Positions 31,053 to 41,916 of a stretch of 54,918 bases of DNA are shown in pieces. The stretch spans positions 1 through 54,918 of the forward strand of contig CAIWAN010000073.1 of assembly GCA_903910705.1 (NCBI GenBank), given 5' to 3'. Source of the DNA: an uncultured Candidatus Marinamargulisbacteria bacterium. GTDB lineage: Bacteria > Margulisbacteria > Riflemargulisbacteria > GWF2-35-9. Within the stretch, counting starts at the first letter, position 1; each line of letters starts with the position of its first letter. The notes beneath the pieces were generated by a model, which was not told the origin of the DNA, did no database searches, and saw only the letters and a list, made by a program, of their open reading frames with translations. The position numbers and the translations under genes are program-made.

Positions 31053-32276
31053 CTAGATCGAAACAAGCAAACCTCGATCATTGCGTATTCGTCCCTCGCC
31101 AACTTTATAGATCAGATTATAATCGTCAAAGAGCTTATACGTATATTGGTAAGTATTGGCATGAAATCGAGAAACATTGATCACGCCCGAATAAACCCGA
31201 TCCCCCTCGATTTGATCCACCCCTCGTCCATCATCCATCAAGAGAACAACGCTCTTATCGCGCCCCTCTATCATTGAAAACTCCACGAACATCGGGTTCT
31301 TATCTCTCTGCGGTGAACACTCAATAGCAAAGACATCGTGGCTGATCGTTCTAAAACTGATATCCAATTGATCAAATAGACCTTCTTTTGCCACAGTTTT
31401 TTTGTAGCGTCGGAACTCGAACCCATACTGATCTTTTATCTGCGACGCGACGGTATCCATTCGACAAAGCAAGGCGGCCAGCTCTTCGCGCATCACCGGT
31501 CGATTGGAGTAGAACGTATCGGTCTGGATCCATGCCAACGGCAGCGCCCCCTGACCGGCCAGTGCGGATATCCATCGTTCCTCACTGTTCCCCCCCTTCA
31601 AGTCTTTGTAGAAGGAGCGACTCTCTTCTCGCTGGGACTTATAAAACCGCCGTAGAAGCGACAACACTTCTTGCCTCGTCATGATCCGATTCGGCCCGAA
31701 ATCAACGGGGCTCATCGGGCTAATCAGGTTATTGTCGAGAGCCAGTTGGATGTAAGGCGTTGCCCAATGTGAGGCGGGCACATCCTTGAACTGATATTGA
31801 TGGCTAGACCCTTTCGTGGGGGATACCCCCTTGAGTACCAATAAGAGCCTCGCCATATCGCCTTTTCGAACAAAGGTTCGGGGGCGGAAGAAATCAGACC
31901 CCAAATACCCCCCCAGATACTTCAAGGTACACGCCATTTCGATCTCACGCTGATAATCCGACCGGCTGATATCAGGGTAGGTTTCCACACTAATGACTTT
32001 GATTCGCTTTTCGCTTCGGCCAGATTCATTCTCGGCAATAAAAACAAATTCACGGGGGCCTGTATCAGAAAATTTAAACTTTAGTCGAAATAATCCTTTC
32101 TCGATCTGAACCTTATATCCATTCACCGTCAACTTGTTCGCATTGCGGAGCTCACCTAAAATCGTTAACTCCTTATACGCGATAATCGGATCGTCATCAA
32201 TGGGTGAAACGATCTTGATGATCGGATTGTCGGCTAACGTCAGTGTCAATAAAAATAGAAGAATGAGATATCGCAC
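31053..32276 (-). CDS. exported SLH-domain protein with N-terminal Ig-like domain
   Basis: A 407-aa secreted protein. Signal peptide MRYLILLFLLTLTLA; a beta-rich domain (about 20-98: IKIVSPIDDDPIIAYKELTILGELRNAN) like bacterial Ig folds; then SLH-type repeats (about 110-270) with FRPRTFVRKGDMARLLLVLKG, FKDVPASHWATPYIQLALDNNLIS and FGPNRIMTRQEVLSLLRRF; and a C-terminal beta-rich domain (about 290-400). SLH domains bind cell-wall polymers and tether outer-membrane or S-layer proteins, as in cyanobacterial and Thermotogota-type envelopes. It lies upstream of the GspL-like gene with a 22-nt gap. Confidence 0.8.
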   Translation of the reverse strand: MRYLILLFLLTLTLADNPIIKIVSPIDDDPIIAYKELTILGELRNANKLTVNGYKVQIEKGLFRLKFKFSDTGPREFVFIAENESGRSEKRIKVISVETYPDISRSDYQREIEMACTLKYLGGYLGSDFFRPRTFVRKGDMARLLLVLKGVSPTKGSSHQYQFKDVPASHWATPYIQLALDNNLISPMSPVDFGPNRIMTRQEVLSLLRRFYKSQREESRSFYKDLKGGNSEERWISALAGQGALPLAWIQTDTFYSNRPVMREELAALLCRMDTVASQIKDQYGFEFRRYKKTVAKEGLFDQLDISFRTISHDVFAIECSPQRDKNPMFVEFSMIEGRDKSVVLLMDDGRGVDQIEGDRVYSGVINVSRFHANTYQYTYKLFDDYNLIYKVGEGRIRNDRGLLVSI

Positions 32277-32296
32277 GAGCTCATTCTACCATGTAT

Positions 32297-32322
32297 ACTT
32301 CGACAAGCTCAGCATAACGAAG
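32297..32322. repeat. CTTCGACAAGCTCAGC repeat
   Basis: ACTTCGACAAGCTCAGC followed by ATAACGAAG; CTTCG and CGAAG can pair. Same family as the element at 8867-8900, here between the divergent SLH-protein and MscS genes. Confidence 0.75.
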
Positions 32323-32358
32323 ACTAAAATTGTTCCGCAAAACAATTAAGTCTTAGTA

Positions 32359-32364
32359 TATAAT
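32359..32364 (+). promoter_or_regulatory. -10 box of the mscS-like gene
   Basis: TATAAT followed by 8 nt and ATG 32373, no Shine-Dalgarno sequence. Confidence 0.55.
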
Positions 32365-32372
32365 AAGTCAAT

Positions 32373-33410
32373 ATGAATGACTGGATCATCCCCGAACGGG
32401 CTATTAACCTCGGTCTCCTTCTTGGCGGCTCGCTGATTGCTCTTTATCTTATTCGTCGACTTTTCTTGTTTGCACTTAAACGCTCCCATCTCTATGAGCG
32501 CAATGATCCGTTTCTTCATTTCGCGATTATATTTATCAAGAAGTTTTTCTGGCCGATCTATTGCTTAGCCTCATTCTATTTAGGGGTTAACCTCTTCATT
32601 GAGAGCGCTGCCCCCAAAGTCGTCCTCATGAAGGGGTTCATGTTCTTGGTCACCTTTGTTGGTATTTTTATGGCGCAATCGCTAGTCGCCTTTACACTCG
32701 AAACGCTGATCGAAAAGCAGAAACACGACAATCCATCCGTGGTGAACACCCTACAGTTCTCAAAGATCTTAGCCAACATTTTGGTCTGGGTTCTGGGACT
32801 CTTGATGATGCTCGGAAACATGGGTTACAACGTGACGAGCTTGATTACCGGCCTTGGGATCGGGGGCATCGCCATTGCACTAGCTGTTCAAAATATTTTG
32901 GGCGACGTGATCAACTCGTTCTCGATCATTTTTGACAAGCCCTTTAAACTGGGCGACTCGATCACCGTCGGCGCCGAATCAGGCACGGTCGAACATATCG
33001 GCATCAAAACCACACGGATTCGGTCGATCCATGGCGAACTACTCGTCATCCCCAACACCGATCTGGTCAAAAGCCGCATTCAAAACTTTCAAGAGATGTC
33101 TCGTCGACGGGTGGTTCTTCAACTGGGGCTAGTCTACAGCACGACCTCGAAGAACCTTCAGTTGGCCAAATCGCTTGTCAAGAAGACGATCGAAGCGGTA
33201 CCTGATATCACCCTTGACCGTGTTCATATTGAGAGTTTTTCCGATTACAGCATTATTCTTGAGACGGTTTTCTTTGTCGAAACACCGGATTACAATCTGT
33301 TTATGGATCGAAAGGAACAGATCTTGCTGACCATCAAAGAAATCTTCCAAACCAACAACATTGAGCTGGCGTTACCCACCCGAACGATTGTGAATCAACC
33401 TGCCGCGTAG
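32373..33410 (+). CDS. MscS-family mechanosensitive channel
   Basis: A 345-aa small-conductance mechanosensitive channel. Four N-terminal membrane spans (about 12-30, 50-70, 85-108, 128-150) lead into the pore helix ITGLGIGGIAIALAVQNILGDVINSF and the beta domain FDKPFKLGDSITVG...GTVEHIGIKTTRIRSIHGELLVIPN, the MscS signature. It protects against hypo-osmotic shock. The gene ends inside the 28-bp GTAG palindrome, which supplies its TAG stop, and is convergent with the ATP synthase operon. Confidence 0.93.
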   Translation: MNDWIIPERAINLGLLLGGSLIALYLIRRLFLFALKRSHLYERNDPFLHFAIIFIKKFFWPIYCLASFYLGVNLFIESAAPKVVLMKGFMFLVTFVGIFMAQSLVAFTLETLIEKQKHDNPSVVNTLQFSKILANILVWVLGLLMMLGNMGYNVTSLITGLGIGGIAIALAVQNILGDVINSFSIIFDKPFKLGDSITVGAESGTVEHIGIKTTRIRSIHGELLVIPNTDLVKSRIQNFQEMSRRRVVLQLGLVYSTTSKNLQLAKSLVKKTIEAVPDITLDRVHIESFSDYSIILETVFFVETPDYNLFMDRKEQILLTIKEIFQTNNIELALPTRTIVNQPAA

Positions 33411-33434
33411 AAACGCGAGTGATCACGTTTCTAC
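33407..33434. repeat. 28-bp GTAG...CTAC palindrome supplying two stop codons
   Basis: GTAGAAACGCGAGT followed by GATCACGTTTCTAC; outer 9-bp arms pair perfectly and the centre is imperfect. Related to 17774-17801. The TAG in the left end is the stop of the MscS gene and the CTA in the right end is the stop of atpC on the other strand. It may also serve as a bidirectional terminator. Confidence 0.9.
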
Positions 33435-33669
33435 CTAAACAATACCGCCTGATTATTTTCGATCATCAAAATATAATCGCCATCTAGTTCAATCGTTTGG
33501 GTCTCTTTGAGATGGTCATCTAAAAGGGTCAGGCTCCCTTTTTTGAGTACGCTTAAATAGTCGACATGCTGATCCAAACAAACCAGCTCCCCGTCGAGAG
33601 CATGGGCTTTAAAGCCATAGATGCTTCCCTCGAAGAAGAGCTTTTCCGGTCCTTTAACTTTCAAATGCA

Positions 33670-33670
<1 letters not shown>
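33431..33670 (-). CDS. atpC: ATP synthase epsilon subunit, short form
   Basis: A 79-aa epsilon subunit consisting only of the N-terminal beta-sandwich (MHLKVKGPEKLFFEGSIYGFKAHALDGELVCL...). The usual 130-140 aa form has a C-terminal pair of helices that inhibits ATP hydrolysis; it is absent here, and the gene ends in the GTAG palindrome. Last gene of the operon, its ATG overlapping the beta stop by 1 nt. The protein should still couple the rotor but cannot provide classical epsilon inhibition. Confidence 0.88.
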
Positions 33671-35888
<2,218 letters not shown>

Positions 35889-35900
35889 AATGATCGGTCC

Positions 35901-37421
35901 TTACTTGTATTCCTTTAATATGTCTTGAATGGTCGATATCAGCTCTGGCATGATACTGTCGTCAATCGTTTTCTCGCGATCGACTTGATCATACAGATGA
36001 CCCGCACGTGCCTTAATTTTAGCGATCAATTCTTCGCGTGCACGGCCAATATTCTCAATAGGAACCTCATCCATATAGCCATTTACCGCTGCGAACAAGA
36101 TAAACACTTGATGGATGACGTCCACCGGTTGATGGGGTTTTTGCTTTAAGGTCTCGATAAGTACCTTGCCCCGTTTTAGCTGTTCGACGGTTTTTTCATC
36201 CAAGTCAGCCGCAAACAAAGAGAATTTTTCTTTTTCTCTGAACTGTGCCAACGTGAGTCGAAGAAGCCCTGCAACCTTTTTCATACCTTTTATTTGAGCG
36301 GCGCCACCTACGCGAGAAACGGAAATCCCCGGATTAATGGCCGGACGAACATTGGCATTAAATAATTCACCCGACAAAAAGATCTGACCATCGGTAATCG
36401 AAATAACATTGGTCGGGATATACGCCGAGACGTCCCCTCCTTGTGTTTCAACAATAGGTAGAGCCGTCATGGACCCACCGCCAAGTTGATCATTCATTTG
36501 AGACGCGCGTTCCAGCAAACGACTGTGAACATAAAAAATATCCCCCGGATACGCTTCGCGCCCAGGTGGACGCTTTAATAGCAAGGAAATATTTCGGTAA
36601 GCATGGGCGTGTTTGGTTAGATCATCATAGATGACCAAGGTGCGTCGTCCTTTGTGCATAAAGTGTTCGGCCATTGCACACCCAGCATAGGGCGCATAAT
36701 ATTGCATGGACGAGGGACTTGATGCAGGCGCATTAACGATAATGGTATACTGCATGGCACCATATTCGGCGAGTGTATCCCGAACCTTGGCCACCGTCGT
36801 ATTTTTCTGACCAATGGCCACATAAATACAGATTACATTGTTGTCTTTTTGATTTAACACCGCATCAATGGCAAGCGTTGTCTTTCCGGTTTGCCGATCC
36901 CCAATGATCAATTCCCGTTGACCATGTCCGATCGGTACCGTAGCATCGATGACCATATACCCTGTTTGCATCGGTGTATCAACAGGCTTTCGCTCGATAA
37001 CACCGGGAGGCGATGTTTCAATAGAACGGTACTCGTCGGTATTAATGGGGCCCAATCCATCGATCGGCGTTCCCATGGCATCCACGACACGTCCGAGCAA
37101 GGCCTCGCCGACAGGAACCTCGATAATACGGGAGGTTCGTCGAACGGACTGACCTTCCTTGACCATGACATGGCGTTGAAAAATAATCGCCACGATCTCT
37201 TCCATCTCGAGATTAAAAACAACCCCAAAGACGCCCTCACCAAAATCTAACATTTCACCCACAAGCGCACCCGGCAAACCACCAATACGGGCTATACCAT
37301 CTCCCGAGTCGAGGACAATTCCGACCTCCTCATTGGTAATATCTTGGGTACAAGCCCTCATCTGGGAAATAATGTCGTCTACGAGGCTTACTTTCTGTTC
37401 TATGGTTTCATTCATATCCAT
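35901..37421 (-). CDS. atpA: ATP synthase alpha subunit
   Basis: A 506-aa non-catalytic nucleotide-binding subunit with P-loop GDRQTGKTTLAIDAVLNQ, VYVAIGQK-type CIYVAIGQKNTTVAKV, and the late PAINPGISVSRVGGAAQIKGMKKVAG. Normal length. Two in-frame ATGs (37421 and 37415) share the AAGGTGAG ribosome site, so the start is uncertain by two residues. Confidence 0.97.
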   Translation of the reverse strand: MDMNETIEQKVSLVDDIISQMRACTQDITNEEVGIVLDSGDGIARIGGLPGALVGEMLDFGEGVFGVVFNLEMEEIVAIIFQRHVMVKEGQSVRRTSRIIEVPVGEALLGRVVDAMGTPIDGLGPINTDEYRSIETSPPGVIERKPVDTPMQTGYMVIDATVPIGHGQRELIIGDRQTGKTTLAIDAVLNQKDNNVICIYVAIGQKNTTVAKVRDTLAEYGAMQYTIIVNAPASSPSSMQYYAPYAGCAMAEHFMHKGRRTLVIYDDLTKHAHAYRNISLLLKRPPGREAYPGDIFYVHSRLLERASQMNDQLGGGSMTALPIVETQGGDVSAYIPTNVISITDGQIFLSGELFNANVRPAINPGISVSRVGGAAQIKGMKKVAGLLRLTLAQFREKEKFSLFAADLDEKTVEQLKRGKVLIETLKQKPHQPVDVIHQVFILFAAVNGYMDEVPIENIGRAREELIAKIKARAGHLYDQVDREKTIDDSIMPELISTIQDILKEYK

Positions 37422-37422
37422 C

Positions 37423-37971
37423 TCACCTTCCTTGCAGAATAGTTTGTTTTACACGATCAATTTGATGGCGGATTGTCAGATCTAGCTCTCCGTTGTACCA
37501 ACGCAAACGGAAGCCCCCCACCAAAGAATCCTCTTTTTTAAAAATATATTCGACTTTCTTTTGATACAAATATTCAAGGCTCGACTGATATATTTGTAAG
37601 TTCGCATCCCCAAGATCAAATCGAGAAACCACCTCAACCAACATTATATTCCGCTCTTGTGCATAGAAGATCTGTAGCACACTGATGAAGTAACCTAATC
37701 GAGGCACAAGACGATCTTCTAATAAATAAAACAAGCAAACCAAGGTATAGTCAGAAACAGGCTCCCCAAAACACTCTAGGAATTTCACCAACAACTGCTT
37801 CCGAACATTGATACTTACATTGTTGTTCTCCAAAAAAAATTTTGCTTCATCCATCTCGTCCAATCGCCATCTTATCTGATAGAGTTCGTTGAAAATTTGT
37901 GCCACTTCCTCAACGGGGACTCGATCCGCAAACGACTCAAAACTAAATTGACGAAAGACTTTATGCTTCAT
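37423..37971 (-). CDS. atpH: ATP synthase delta subunit
   Basis: A 182-aa delta/OSCP subunit linking the stator to F1. The helical N-terminal domain is followed by the family C-terminal region LVEVVSRFDLGDANLQIY...KEDSLVGGFRLRWYNGELDLTIRHQIDRVKQTIL, where the usual DPSLIGGFVVRIGDKVIDGSVRGQL pattern is recognisable but diverged. It overlaps atpF by 4 nt and is 2 nt before atpA. Confidence 0.9.
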   Translation of the reverse strand: MKHKVFRQFSFESFADRVPVEEVAQIFNELYQIRWRLDEMDEAKFFLENNNVSINVRKQLLVKFLECFGEPVSDYTLVCLFYLLEDRLVPRLGYFISVLQIFYAQERNIMLVEVVSRFDLGDANLQIYQSSLEYLYQKKVEYIFKKEDSLVGGFRLRWYNGELDLTIRHQIDRVKQTILQGR

Positions 37972-38465
37972 GCTGGCGCCTGAATATTGACCCTTTTCTC
38001 GGTTTCAAGAATAACTTTATGATCCAACTCTTCATCGATAACATTTCCAAGAATCGTCTCGACCGCATGAACCACCACTTTAGAAATGTTCTCACGCAAC
38101 TCAATCACCATATCCGAACGTTCTTTGGTGATATCTTGCTTTGCACGCGCGATCATCCCCTCGGCTTCATGATAGGCTTTTTCGAGCATATCCTCTCGAA
38201 GCTTAAGGCTGTCTTTTTTGGCTTCTTCCATCAGTTTCTGACGATGAGAGTAAGCGGTATCATTCTCATGCTTCATTTGTTCGATCATTTTTGACACTTC
38301 ATCATTCCGGTCTTGGTAGAGCTTTAGTAACTCCTCAATCTTCTTCTGACGTGCCTCAAGGAACGCATTGATCTTTGGCCAGACAACATACGCCATCACG
38401 ATCAATAAAATGAAAAATGCGATGAAGTTCAGCACAACAATTTTCAAACTGGCAACATGTTCCAT
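37968..38465 (-). CDS. atpF: ATP synthase b subunit
   Basis: A 165-aa stator subunit with one N-terminal membrane span (about 6-28) and a long charged right-handed coiled-coil helix (about 30-150), including KINAFLEARQKKIEELLK. Normal length. Only one b gene is present, so the stator is presumably a homodimer, unlike the b/b' pairs of cyanobacteria. Confidence 0.93.
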   Translation of the reverse strand: MEHVASLKIVVLNFIAFFILLIVMAYVVWPKINAFLEARQKKIEELLKLYQDRNDEVSKMIEQMKHENDTAYSHRQKLMEEAKKDSLKLREDMLEKAYHEAEGMIARAKQDITKERSDMVIELRENISKVVVHAVETILGNVIDEELDHKVILETEKRVNIQAPA

Positions 38466-38478
38466 GGTAATCGCCTAC

Positions 38479-38703
38479 TTATTTCGCAATGAGAATAAAA
38501 GCAATAACGAGCGTATACAGAACCGTCGCTTCAACGAACGCGATCCCAATAAACATGGTTGCACGCAAGCTGTTGGCTTGTTCGGGTTGACGAGCCATCG
38601 ACTCGATCGCTTTTGACGCAACAAGTCCAATCCCAATAGCCCCCCCTAAACTAGCAAAACCCATACCGATCGCTGCACCTAAATACTGTAACATCATACT
38701 CAT
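38479..38703 (-). CDS. atpE: ATP synthase c subunit (H+-type)
   Basis: A 74-aa hairpin of two membrane helices with the polar loop SMARQPEQ and the ion-binding Glu in AFVEATVLYTL. The Na+ signature residues of Ilyobacter-type rings (Gln in helix 1, Ser/Thr directly after Glu) are replaced by Ile and Ala, which favours H+ as coupling ion. AAAGGAGG precedes the ATG. Confidence 0.94.
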   Translation of the reverse strand: MSMMLQYLGAAIGMGFASLGGAIGIGLVASKAIESMARQPEQANSLRATMFIGIAFVEATVLYTLVIAFILIAK

Positions 38704-38721
38704 CTGCCTCCTTTCGTTAAA

Positions 38722-39432
38722 TTAATGGTCACCCATATACAGATTATCCGCAATATATATCGCAGATAAATAGGCAAAAATAAACGCCTGTATGAGCGCC
38801 ACAAAAACCTCGAATCCAAGTAACACCACCACCACCGACAAATCCAACGGAAGAATAAGCTTGCTTGGGAACGTTTCAGTTAAACTCAGGATCGTTTTGA
38901 TGATGGTATGCCCCGCGAACATATTGGCATAAAGTCGAACCGCCAATGAAAAGGGCTTGGCAAGCATCGAAACCAATTCAATGGGAAACATAATGAGCCG
39001 AATCGCCGAAGGGATGCCGCTGGGTGTTAATAAAATAAAATATCGGATCGGGCCATGATGCTTTATACCAATAAACGTGCTAATGATAAAAATCATGAGC
39101 GCCATGGAGCCGGTTAGCCAAATATCAGACGTCGGGGCCTCAAGTCGAGGGATGAGTCCGATCATGTTCAGAATAAGAATGTACGCAAAGATAGCGAGGA
39201 AAAACGGCATCCATTGTTTATAATGGGCCTCTTCTTTAAATAAGGGTTTGAACTGGGATTCTAGAAACTCAAAGATAACCTCAATGAACGACTGCAATTT
39301 GTTCGGAATGATGCCAAAACGGTTGATCACAACGAAGGAGATCAATAACAGGGGCACAAAAAAAATAAGCGAATCGGGATGCCCAAAAACATACTGAAAG
39401 AAATTATCGATAATACCAAACAGGGACTGCAT
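38722..39432 (-). CDS. atpB: ATP synthase a subunit
   Basis: A 236-aa membrane stator subunit with the essential Arg in LAVRLYANMFAGHTIIKTIL and the later EVFVALIQAFIFAYLSAIYI. ATG 39432 is chosen because GGGGGAGG lies 5-6 nt upstream, over a TTG at 39447. First gene of the eight-gene atp operon; no atpI precedes it. Confidence 0.94.
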   Translation of the reverse strand: MQSLFGIIDNFFQYVFGHPDSLIFFVPLLLISFVVINRFGIIPNKLQSFIEVIFEFLESQFKPLFKEEAHYKQWMPFFLAIFAYILILNMIGLIPRLEAPTSDIWLTGSMALMIFIISTFIGIKHHGPIRYFILLTPSGIPSAIRLIMFPIELVSMLAKPFSLAVRLYANMFAGHTIIKTILSLTETFPSKLILPLDLSVVVVLLGFEVFVALIQAFIFAYLSAIYIADNLYMGDH

Positions 39433-39459
39433 GCAAACCTCCCCCAAGATCTAATACCA

Positions 39460-39489
39460 ATCTTACTTGAGAGAAGGCCCAAGCGTAAA
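39460..39489 (-). promoter_or_regulatory. possible atp operon promoter
   Basis: On the minus strand TTTACG (39484-39489), an 18-nt spacer and TAAGAT (39460-39465), leaving about 20 nt of leader with the Shine-Dalgarno sequence. Moderate match only. Confidence 0.4.
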
Positions 39490-39552
39490 GGGTTCGATTT
39501 GGAAATTTTGATGGTTTAAGTCTCCCTCTTCAAGGGCATACTCTTATTTGCC

Positions 39553-39972
39553 ATGGAACTTATTATCATGACTCTCTTTTCTATTGGGCTGATCTATTGG
39601 CTCAGCAATAATACAAAATCCAACGTTAAACCGGTTGACACGGGCATCATTCATATTGTGGTAGAAAATGGCTCAGCCAATAAAAAACCGTCAACCGCTC
39701 GACATGACATCATTAATGAAGCCGAGGCCCTTTTCTTTACGCTTCAAAAAAAATACCTATATTCGCCGCTTCCCTTTAAAGTACTCGGGGACTTCTATGT
39801 TCAAAAAGGATTAACCGATAAAGCCCTTGAAAAATATTGCCAAATGGTGCGCTATCTTAATGATGATCTATCCCTAGAAAAACTTGAACCAGCCTTAGCG
39901 TTTATGCGCACCAAGGGCGCAGAGGCAGAAGCTTCAAGCATCGAAGCCTTCTATCAAAACAAGGAGCAATAA
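39553..39972 (+). CDS. membrane-anchored TPR-like protein, unknown
   Basis: A 139-aa protein with an N-terminal membrane anchor (about 2-19, LIIMTLFSIGLIYWL) and a helical second half whose segment LPFKVLGDFYVQKGLTDKALEKYCQMV is a TPR motif. No Shine-Dalgarno sequence; TACTCT lies 8 nt upstream. The next gene starts directly after the stop codon, so the two form an operon diverging from atpB. Function unknown. Confidence 0.65.
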   Translation: MELIIMTLFSIGLIYWLSNNTKSNVKPVDTGIIHIVVENGSANKKPSTARHDIINEAEALFFTLQKKYLYSPLPFKVLGDFYVQKGLTDKALEKYCQMVRYLNDDLSLEKLEPALAFMRTKGAEAEASSIEAFYQNKEQ

Positions 39973-40791
39973 ATGGAAACATTGACGGTTTCTACGATTG
40001 CTCCTGATCAAACCCAGTCAACCGAACTCTTAGGCAAACTTGATTCGCTCTTTAATGATCTTGCCGGACTGATGGGCGCTGACGCTAACAATGTTGCTCT
40101 CAAGTCGGGCATGTCACAACAAGCCGCCATCAATGAAAGCAGCGATTTGGCTAAAAATGTAGAGGTTCTTATCCAAAAAGATGGACTTAAAAATGAACTG
40201 AGCCTGATCCAGCAACGTGAGGAAGATCGATTGAGCCACGTGAGAGCACAAAACGTCTTGATCAGCCGTCGAAAAGAGAAGATATCGGGCACAAGTGGAT
40301 ATAGTCGAGATCTTGATGATGTTGTTCAAGTACGGGTTCAAAAGAAAACCGGCCCGATTAGTGCTCCTGCTGAAGATGAGGTGACCGCAGAAGAGCAGCT
40401 TCTGTTGTTCGACCTTGAACGATCTGAAGATATTGAGCGCGCCTCTCAGGCATCGCCAGATTTTAGTGAAGCTTTTCTGGGCGCAAGCCACCATTCAAGC
40501 AACCCTCAAGAAGAGAAAAAAGACCCCCTCCAAGCCAAGCACCACCTTAAACTTGAAAAAGACGAAATATTGAACCTCAAGAATACAGCCCTGCCCGAGC
40601 CCCATTTTGAGGCTCACCTTAATACGGCCCTCAATCACAAAATGAAACCAGAGCCGATTACCGATCACGAGATCGAGCGACGCATTGAGCGGATCGGACG
40701 ATTTATTAACAAGCCCGTTGTAGGAAAAGCCTTTGCCGTCCCCACAACGAAAAGTGTAGCGCGACTTCGCAGCAAATTCGGCAAAATGTAG
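39973..40791 (+). CDS. hydrophilic protein of unknown function
   Basis: A 272-aa highly charged protein without signal peptide or membrane span. Much of it (about 100-230) is acidic, low in hydrophobics and probably disordered; the N-terminal 60-105 region may be a coiled coil, and the C-terminus is basic (IERRIERIGRFINKPVV, SVARLRSKFGKM). No family recognised. It begins at the base after the stop of the TPR-like gene, with AAGGAG 8 nt upstream, and is probably coexpressed with it. Confidence 0.65.
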   Translation: METLTVSTIAPDQTQSTELLGKLDSLFNDLAGLMGADANNVALKSGMSQQAAINESSDLAKNVEVLIQKDGLKNELSLIQQREEDRLSHVRAQNVLISRRKEKISGTSGYSRDLDDVVQVRVQKKTGPISAPAEDEVTAEEQLLLFDLERSEDIERASQASPDFSEAFLGASHHSSNPQEEKKDPLQAKHHLKLEKDEILNLKNTALPEPHFEAHLNTALNHKMKPEPITDHEIERRIERIGRFINKPVVGKAFAVPTTKSVARLRSKFGKM

Positions 40792-40866
40792 GCTCGACCT
40801 GCTTGCCTAACGTTCAGACTTCCTTTATAGTTTAGTCGTTCCAAGAAATAAGCTTGAGGAGGCTCT

Positions 40867-41916
40867 ATGAAAACGTATCAAGTCGCAGTCATTCCCGGTG
40901 ATGGAACCGGTCCAGAAGTCGTCGCCGAAGGTCTCAAGATCCTTAATGCTGCCGGCAGCAAATTTGGGTTCTCGTTCAAATATAATACGTTCGACTTTGG
41001 TGGCGAACGCTTTTTGAAAACAGGGGTCACCCTTACGGATGAAGATATTGCTGCTGTTCGCCAATACAAGGCGATCTTCTTGGGCGCGATCGGCCATCCC
41101 AAGGTTGCCCCAGGAATCCTTGAGAAAGGTGTGCTTCTGCGTTTGCGATTTGAACTCGATCAATATATTAATCTACGCCCGGTTAAACTTTACCCAGGCA
41201 TCGAGACCCCTATTAAAGACAAAGGCCCCGACGATATCAATTTCGTTGTCGTTCGCGAAAACACCGAAGGCCTCTATGCGGGTGCAGGGGGCGTGCTCAA
41301 AAAAAACACCCCTGACGAAGTAGCGATCCAAGAATCCATCAACACCCGAAAAGGCGTTGAACGCTGTATTCGTTACGCGTTTGAATATGCCAAAAAGAAT
41401 GGGCGAAAGAAAGTCACGCTTGTTGGAAAGACGAATGTTCTGACGTTTGCCTTTGATCTTTGGCAGCGTGCCTTTAATGAGGTTGCTACAGAATACCCTG
41501 ATATCGAAACGAATTATGCTCACGTTGACGCTGCAACCATGTGGTTCGTCAAAAACCCTGAATGGTTTGATGTCATCGTTACGGACAATATGTTCGGCGA
41601 TATCATCACCGATCTGGGTGCCATGATTCAAGGGGGAATGGGCGTTGCGGCCGGCGGGAACATTAACCCCGAAGGCTCGTCGATGTTTGAACCCATTGGT
41701 GGAAGTGCGCCCAAGTACACCGGACTTAATGTCATCAATCCGATCGCTGCTATTATGGCTGCTCAGATGTTGCTCGATTATATCGGCGAAAAAGAGGCGG
41801 CGTTGGCGGTTGAAGCGGCCGTTATCAAAACCATTGCAAAAATGAAAAGTCAATCGGCTGGAAAGATGGGATTTAGCACCACCGAGGTGGGGGATCTCGT
41901 CGCTAGCTCGATCTAG
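40867..41916 (+). CDS. leuB: 3-isopropylmalate dehydrogenase-like beta-decarboxylating dehydrogenase
   Basis: A 349-aa member of the isopropylmalate/isocitrate dehydrogenase family. The substrate motif [22 protein letters not shown] fits LeuB-type enzymes rather than isocitrate dehydrogenase; other marks are [39 protein letters not shown] (metal and Tyr/Lys region) and the NAD-site [12 protein letters not shown]. LeuB oxidises 3-isopropylmalate in leucine synthesis. leuA, leuC and leuD are not here, so tartrate, homoisocitrate or other malate analogues remain possible. GAGGAGG lies 6 nt before the ATG. Overlaps convergent lpxC by 14 nt. Confidence 0.85.
   Translation: MKTYQVAVIPGDGTGPEVVAEGLKILNAAGSKFGFSFKYNTFDFGGERFLKTGVTLTDEDIAAVRQYKAIFLGAIGHPKVAPGILEKGVLLRLRFELDQYINLRPVKLYPGIETPIKDKGPDDINFVVVRENTEGLYAGAGGVLKKNTPDEVAIQESINTRKGVERCIRYAFEYAKKNGRKKVTLVGKTNVLTFAFDLWQRAFNEVATEYPDIETNYAHVDAATMWFVKNPEWFDVIVTDNMFGDIITDLGAMIQGGMGVAAGGNINPEGSSMFEPIGGSAPKYTGLNVINPIAAIMAAQMLLDYIGEKEAALAVEAAVIKTIAKMKSQSAGKMGFSTTEVGDLVASSI

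Noticed and set aside
38479-38703. A Na+-coupled ATP synthase
   Set aside because: The c subunit lacks the Gln and the Ser/Thr next to the essential Glu that form Na+ sites; H+ coupling is more likely.
40867-41916. Isocitrate dehydrogenase
   Set aside because: The substrate helix reads [16 protein letters not shown], typical of LeuB-like enzymes; the isocitrate-specific Ser motif is not present.
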